Below, piece by piece: positions 62,607 to 64,000 of a stretch of 64,000 bases of DNA. The notes below the pieces were generated by a model. That model was given only the letters and a program-made list of their open reading frames with translations. It had not been told where the DNA came from and made no database searches. The translations under genes were made by a program, and so were the position numbers. Numbering within the stretch: the stretch's first letter is position 1; each line of letters starts with the position of its first letter. Source of the DNA: Asparagopsis taxiformis (taxonomy: Eukaryota; Rhodophyta; Florideophyceae; Bonnemaisoniales; Bonnemaisoniaceae); contig JALQPE010002285.1 of NCBI GenBank assembly GCA_030407315.1, positions 51,151 through 115,150 on the forward strand. The letters run 5' to 3'.

Positions 62607-62790
62607 GGCTCTGTATTATGTCTTATCTGTTCGACCCTTCCCAAGTGGACAACCGATAGTCGTCTAGGACCAAGCTGGGATCTATAGGATAAAGACTTTT
62701 AGCTAAGAGCAAGATGAGTGGAGAACAAGAAAACAAGGTTTATCAAAGAGAAATCAGCTAGATTTCTATTGTGTCTAGAGAAGAGGAGTA

Positions 62791-63307
62791 CTACTTATCG
62801 GAGGAGGAAGAAGCCTTAGAGGCTTTAGCGGCTTTGAGAGTCTTCTCGATGCCACGGTGGCGACTACCGCGGAGGTGGTTGTCGAACTCGCTCTGGGTGC
62901 GAACGATGACACCGCAGGGCTTGCAGACCTTGAGACCACCTTCCTTGAGGCGTTCGATAGTCTTCTTATGTCTAGAGCCGCTGAAGTGTGCGACTCTAGA
63001 CTCGGCGGAGTTGAGAAAGACGTTGCAGTGATGGCACCTCGAGCGGTTTGCCTTCTTGTGAGCGGCGTACTTCTTCTTGTTATCCCTCCTTTCGGCGATG
63101 CTGTAGGCTTTGCGGAAGACCCGGTCTTGAAGAGACTCCCCCTCGCGACGAAGCCTGGGAGGCTGCTCGTCGGTGCGCGGTTCCACGCGGTCTTCGTCAC
63201 TGCTAGACACTGCAGAGAGAAGAGAACAAGAGAGTTAGAAGTTATACCGATCAATACTAAGGTCTAAACCTTGAAATAGACCGAAAGGTGAAAGGTATAA
63301 ACTTACT
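62791..63307 (-). CDS. Accessory zinc-finger protein of copia-A2, intact
   Basis: Exon 1 supplies A at 63307, the intron is 63210-63306 (97 bp) and exon 2 begins TG at 63209, again making the ATG by splicing. The 139-residue product is the same as in copia-A1, with both U1-type fingers. Confidence 0.8.
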
Positions 63308-63487
63308 TGTGGAAACAGTTGACAATAAAACCAAACGTTTGATGAGTTTATTCGGTGATATGTAAAGGCTATAACGCTATACCGATCAGGACAAGGTCAC
63401 TGTCTTACAAGAGCAGGACCGAGTTGAGAAAGGTATAGACTAGCCAATATAAAAGCAAAGGTCGATTCCAGTAATTGGGCCTTGAAT

Positions 63488-63565
63488 GGCCCGGTAGCCG
63501 AGTCGGTTGGACGGTCCACGGCGATGTATAGATCCTTGGTTCAAACCCAGCAACGCCGCTGGCCA
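63488..63565 (+). other. tRNA-like sequence antisense to copia-A2
   Basis: Copy of the segment at 31087-31165, with the same A-box and a TTGGTTCAAACCC B-box. Confidence 0.5.
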
Positions 63566-63710
63566 AACTTTTTCTTACGCGAACCCCAGATAAAAGAATG
63601 ATGTCACCTGATGACGATGACCCGGAAACGGATGGCAAGATGACAGAGTGTCAGTGTGACACAGTGTGGATGACAGGATGTCAGTGTCAGTGACAGGATG
63701 ACACAGTGTC

Positions 63711-64000
63711 GGCGCGGAGCGGCGACAGAGGTGCGGCGCGGCGACAGAGGTGCGGCGCGGCGACAGAGGTGCGGCGCGGCGACAGAGGTGCGGCGCGGCG
63801 ACAGAGGTGCGGCGCGGCGACAGAGGTGACAAGGTGCGGCGCGGAGACAGAAGTGCGGCGCGGCGAAGATGCGCGCCGGCGACAGAGGGTGCGGCGCGGC
63901 GACAGAGGTGCGGCGCGCGACAGAGTGTGCGGCGCGGCGAACAGAGGTGCGGACGCGGCGACAGAGGTGCGGCGCGGCGACAGAGGTGCGGCGCGGCGAC
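63711..64000 (-). repeat. Minisatellite in the copia-A2 leader (cut by the window end)
   Basis: 19-bp-type units of the leader minisatellite, regular at first and then with many one-base insertions and deletions after about 63825. The irregularity may be real decay or low-quality sequence at a contig end. Confidence 0.9.

Larger units (their letters stand above)
58043..64000 (-). mobile_element. copia-A2, LTR retrotransposon running off the window
   Basis: Minus-strand element almost identical to copia-A1, from its 3' LTR (58043-58530) to the minisatellite leader at the window end. The bases left of it, GGTGA (58038-58042), should be half of the target duplication. The 5' LTR is outside the window. 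Confidence 0.95.

Overview
The window is eukaryotic. The evidence is a decayed copy of the spliceosomal gene PRP8, four Ty1/copia LTR retrotransposons with GT-AG introns, an initiator-tRNA primer site of the copia half-tRNA type, and DNA-transposon genes. The host lineage cannot be fixed from the sequence; an alga (possibly a red alga) or another microbial eukaryote would fit. Almost all of the window is mobile or decayed DNA, and no clearly intact host housekeeping gene was found.

Layout. 1-7.4 kb: element A, bounded by a 164-bp inverted repeat. It carries two divergent genes, a ParB-like/DNA-adenine-methyltransferase fusion on the minus strand and a DUF7869-type (putative transposase) protein on the plus strand. 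7.9-9.9 kb: a PRP8 pseudogene on the minus strand. 10.8-22.1 kb: element B. A DNA methyltransferase joined to a SET domain lies on the minus strand (one frameshift), and a ParB-like protein joined to a 2-oxoglutarate/Fe(II) dioxygenase-like domain lies on the plus strand. Copies of a palindrome-rich ~200-bp repeat sit around these genes. 22.5-27.1 kb: a higher-order tandem array of the same repeat. 27.1-28.97 kb: non-coding, including a purine-rich stretch and a cluster of GGACGTCC-like motifs.

28.97-36.61 kb: copia-A1, an apparently intact LTR retrotransposon with LTRs that look identical, a 5-bp target duplication, a large minisatellite leader, a spliced zinc-finger ORF and a 1360-codon gag-pol. 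36.9-40.15 kb: locus C, a decayed ParB-methyltransferase-SET gene. 40.15-45.67 kb: copia-B1, 5' truncated. 45.67-49.52 kb: degenerate tandem repeats, two perfect palindromes and a frameshifted Plavaka/KDZ-like transposase. 49.83-56.13 kb: copia-B2 on the minus strand with both LTRs and an internal deletion. 56.1-58.04 kb: GC-rich unassigned DNA and an RNase H relic of another copia-like element. 58.04-64.0 kb: copia-A2 on the minus strand, running off the window and inserted beside that relic.

The main point of interest is a set of eukaryotic mobile loci that recombine the same modules: ParB-like domain, beta-type DNA methyltransferase, SET domain, 2OG dioxygenase and a transposon-associated DUF8039-like domain. 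They look like DNA-modification cassettes carried by transposons. One of them is embedded in an array of 14-bp perfect palindromes that could be tested as binding sites for the ParB-like protein. Functions are inferred from motifs only.
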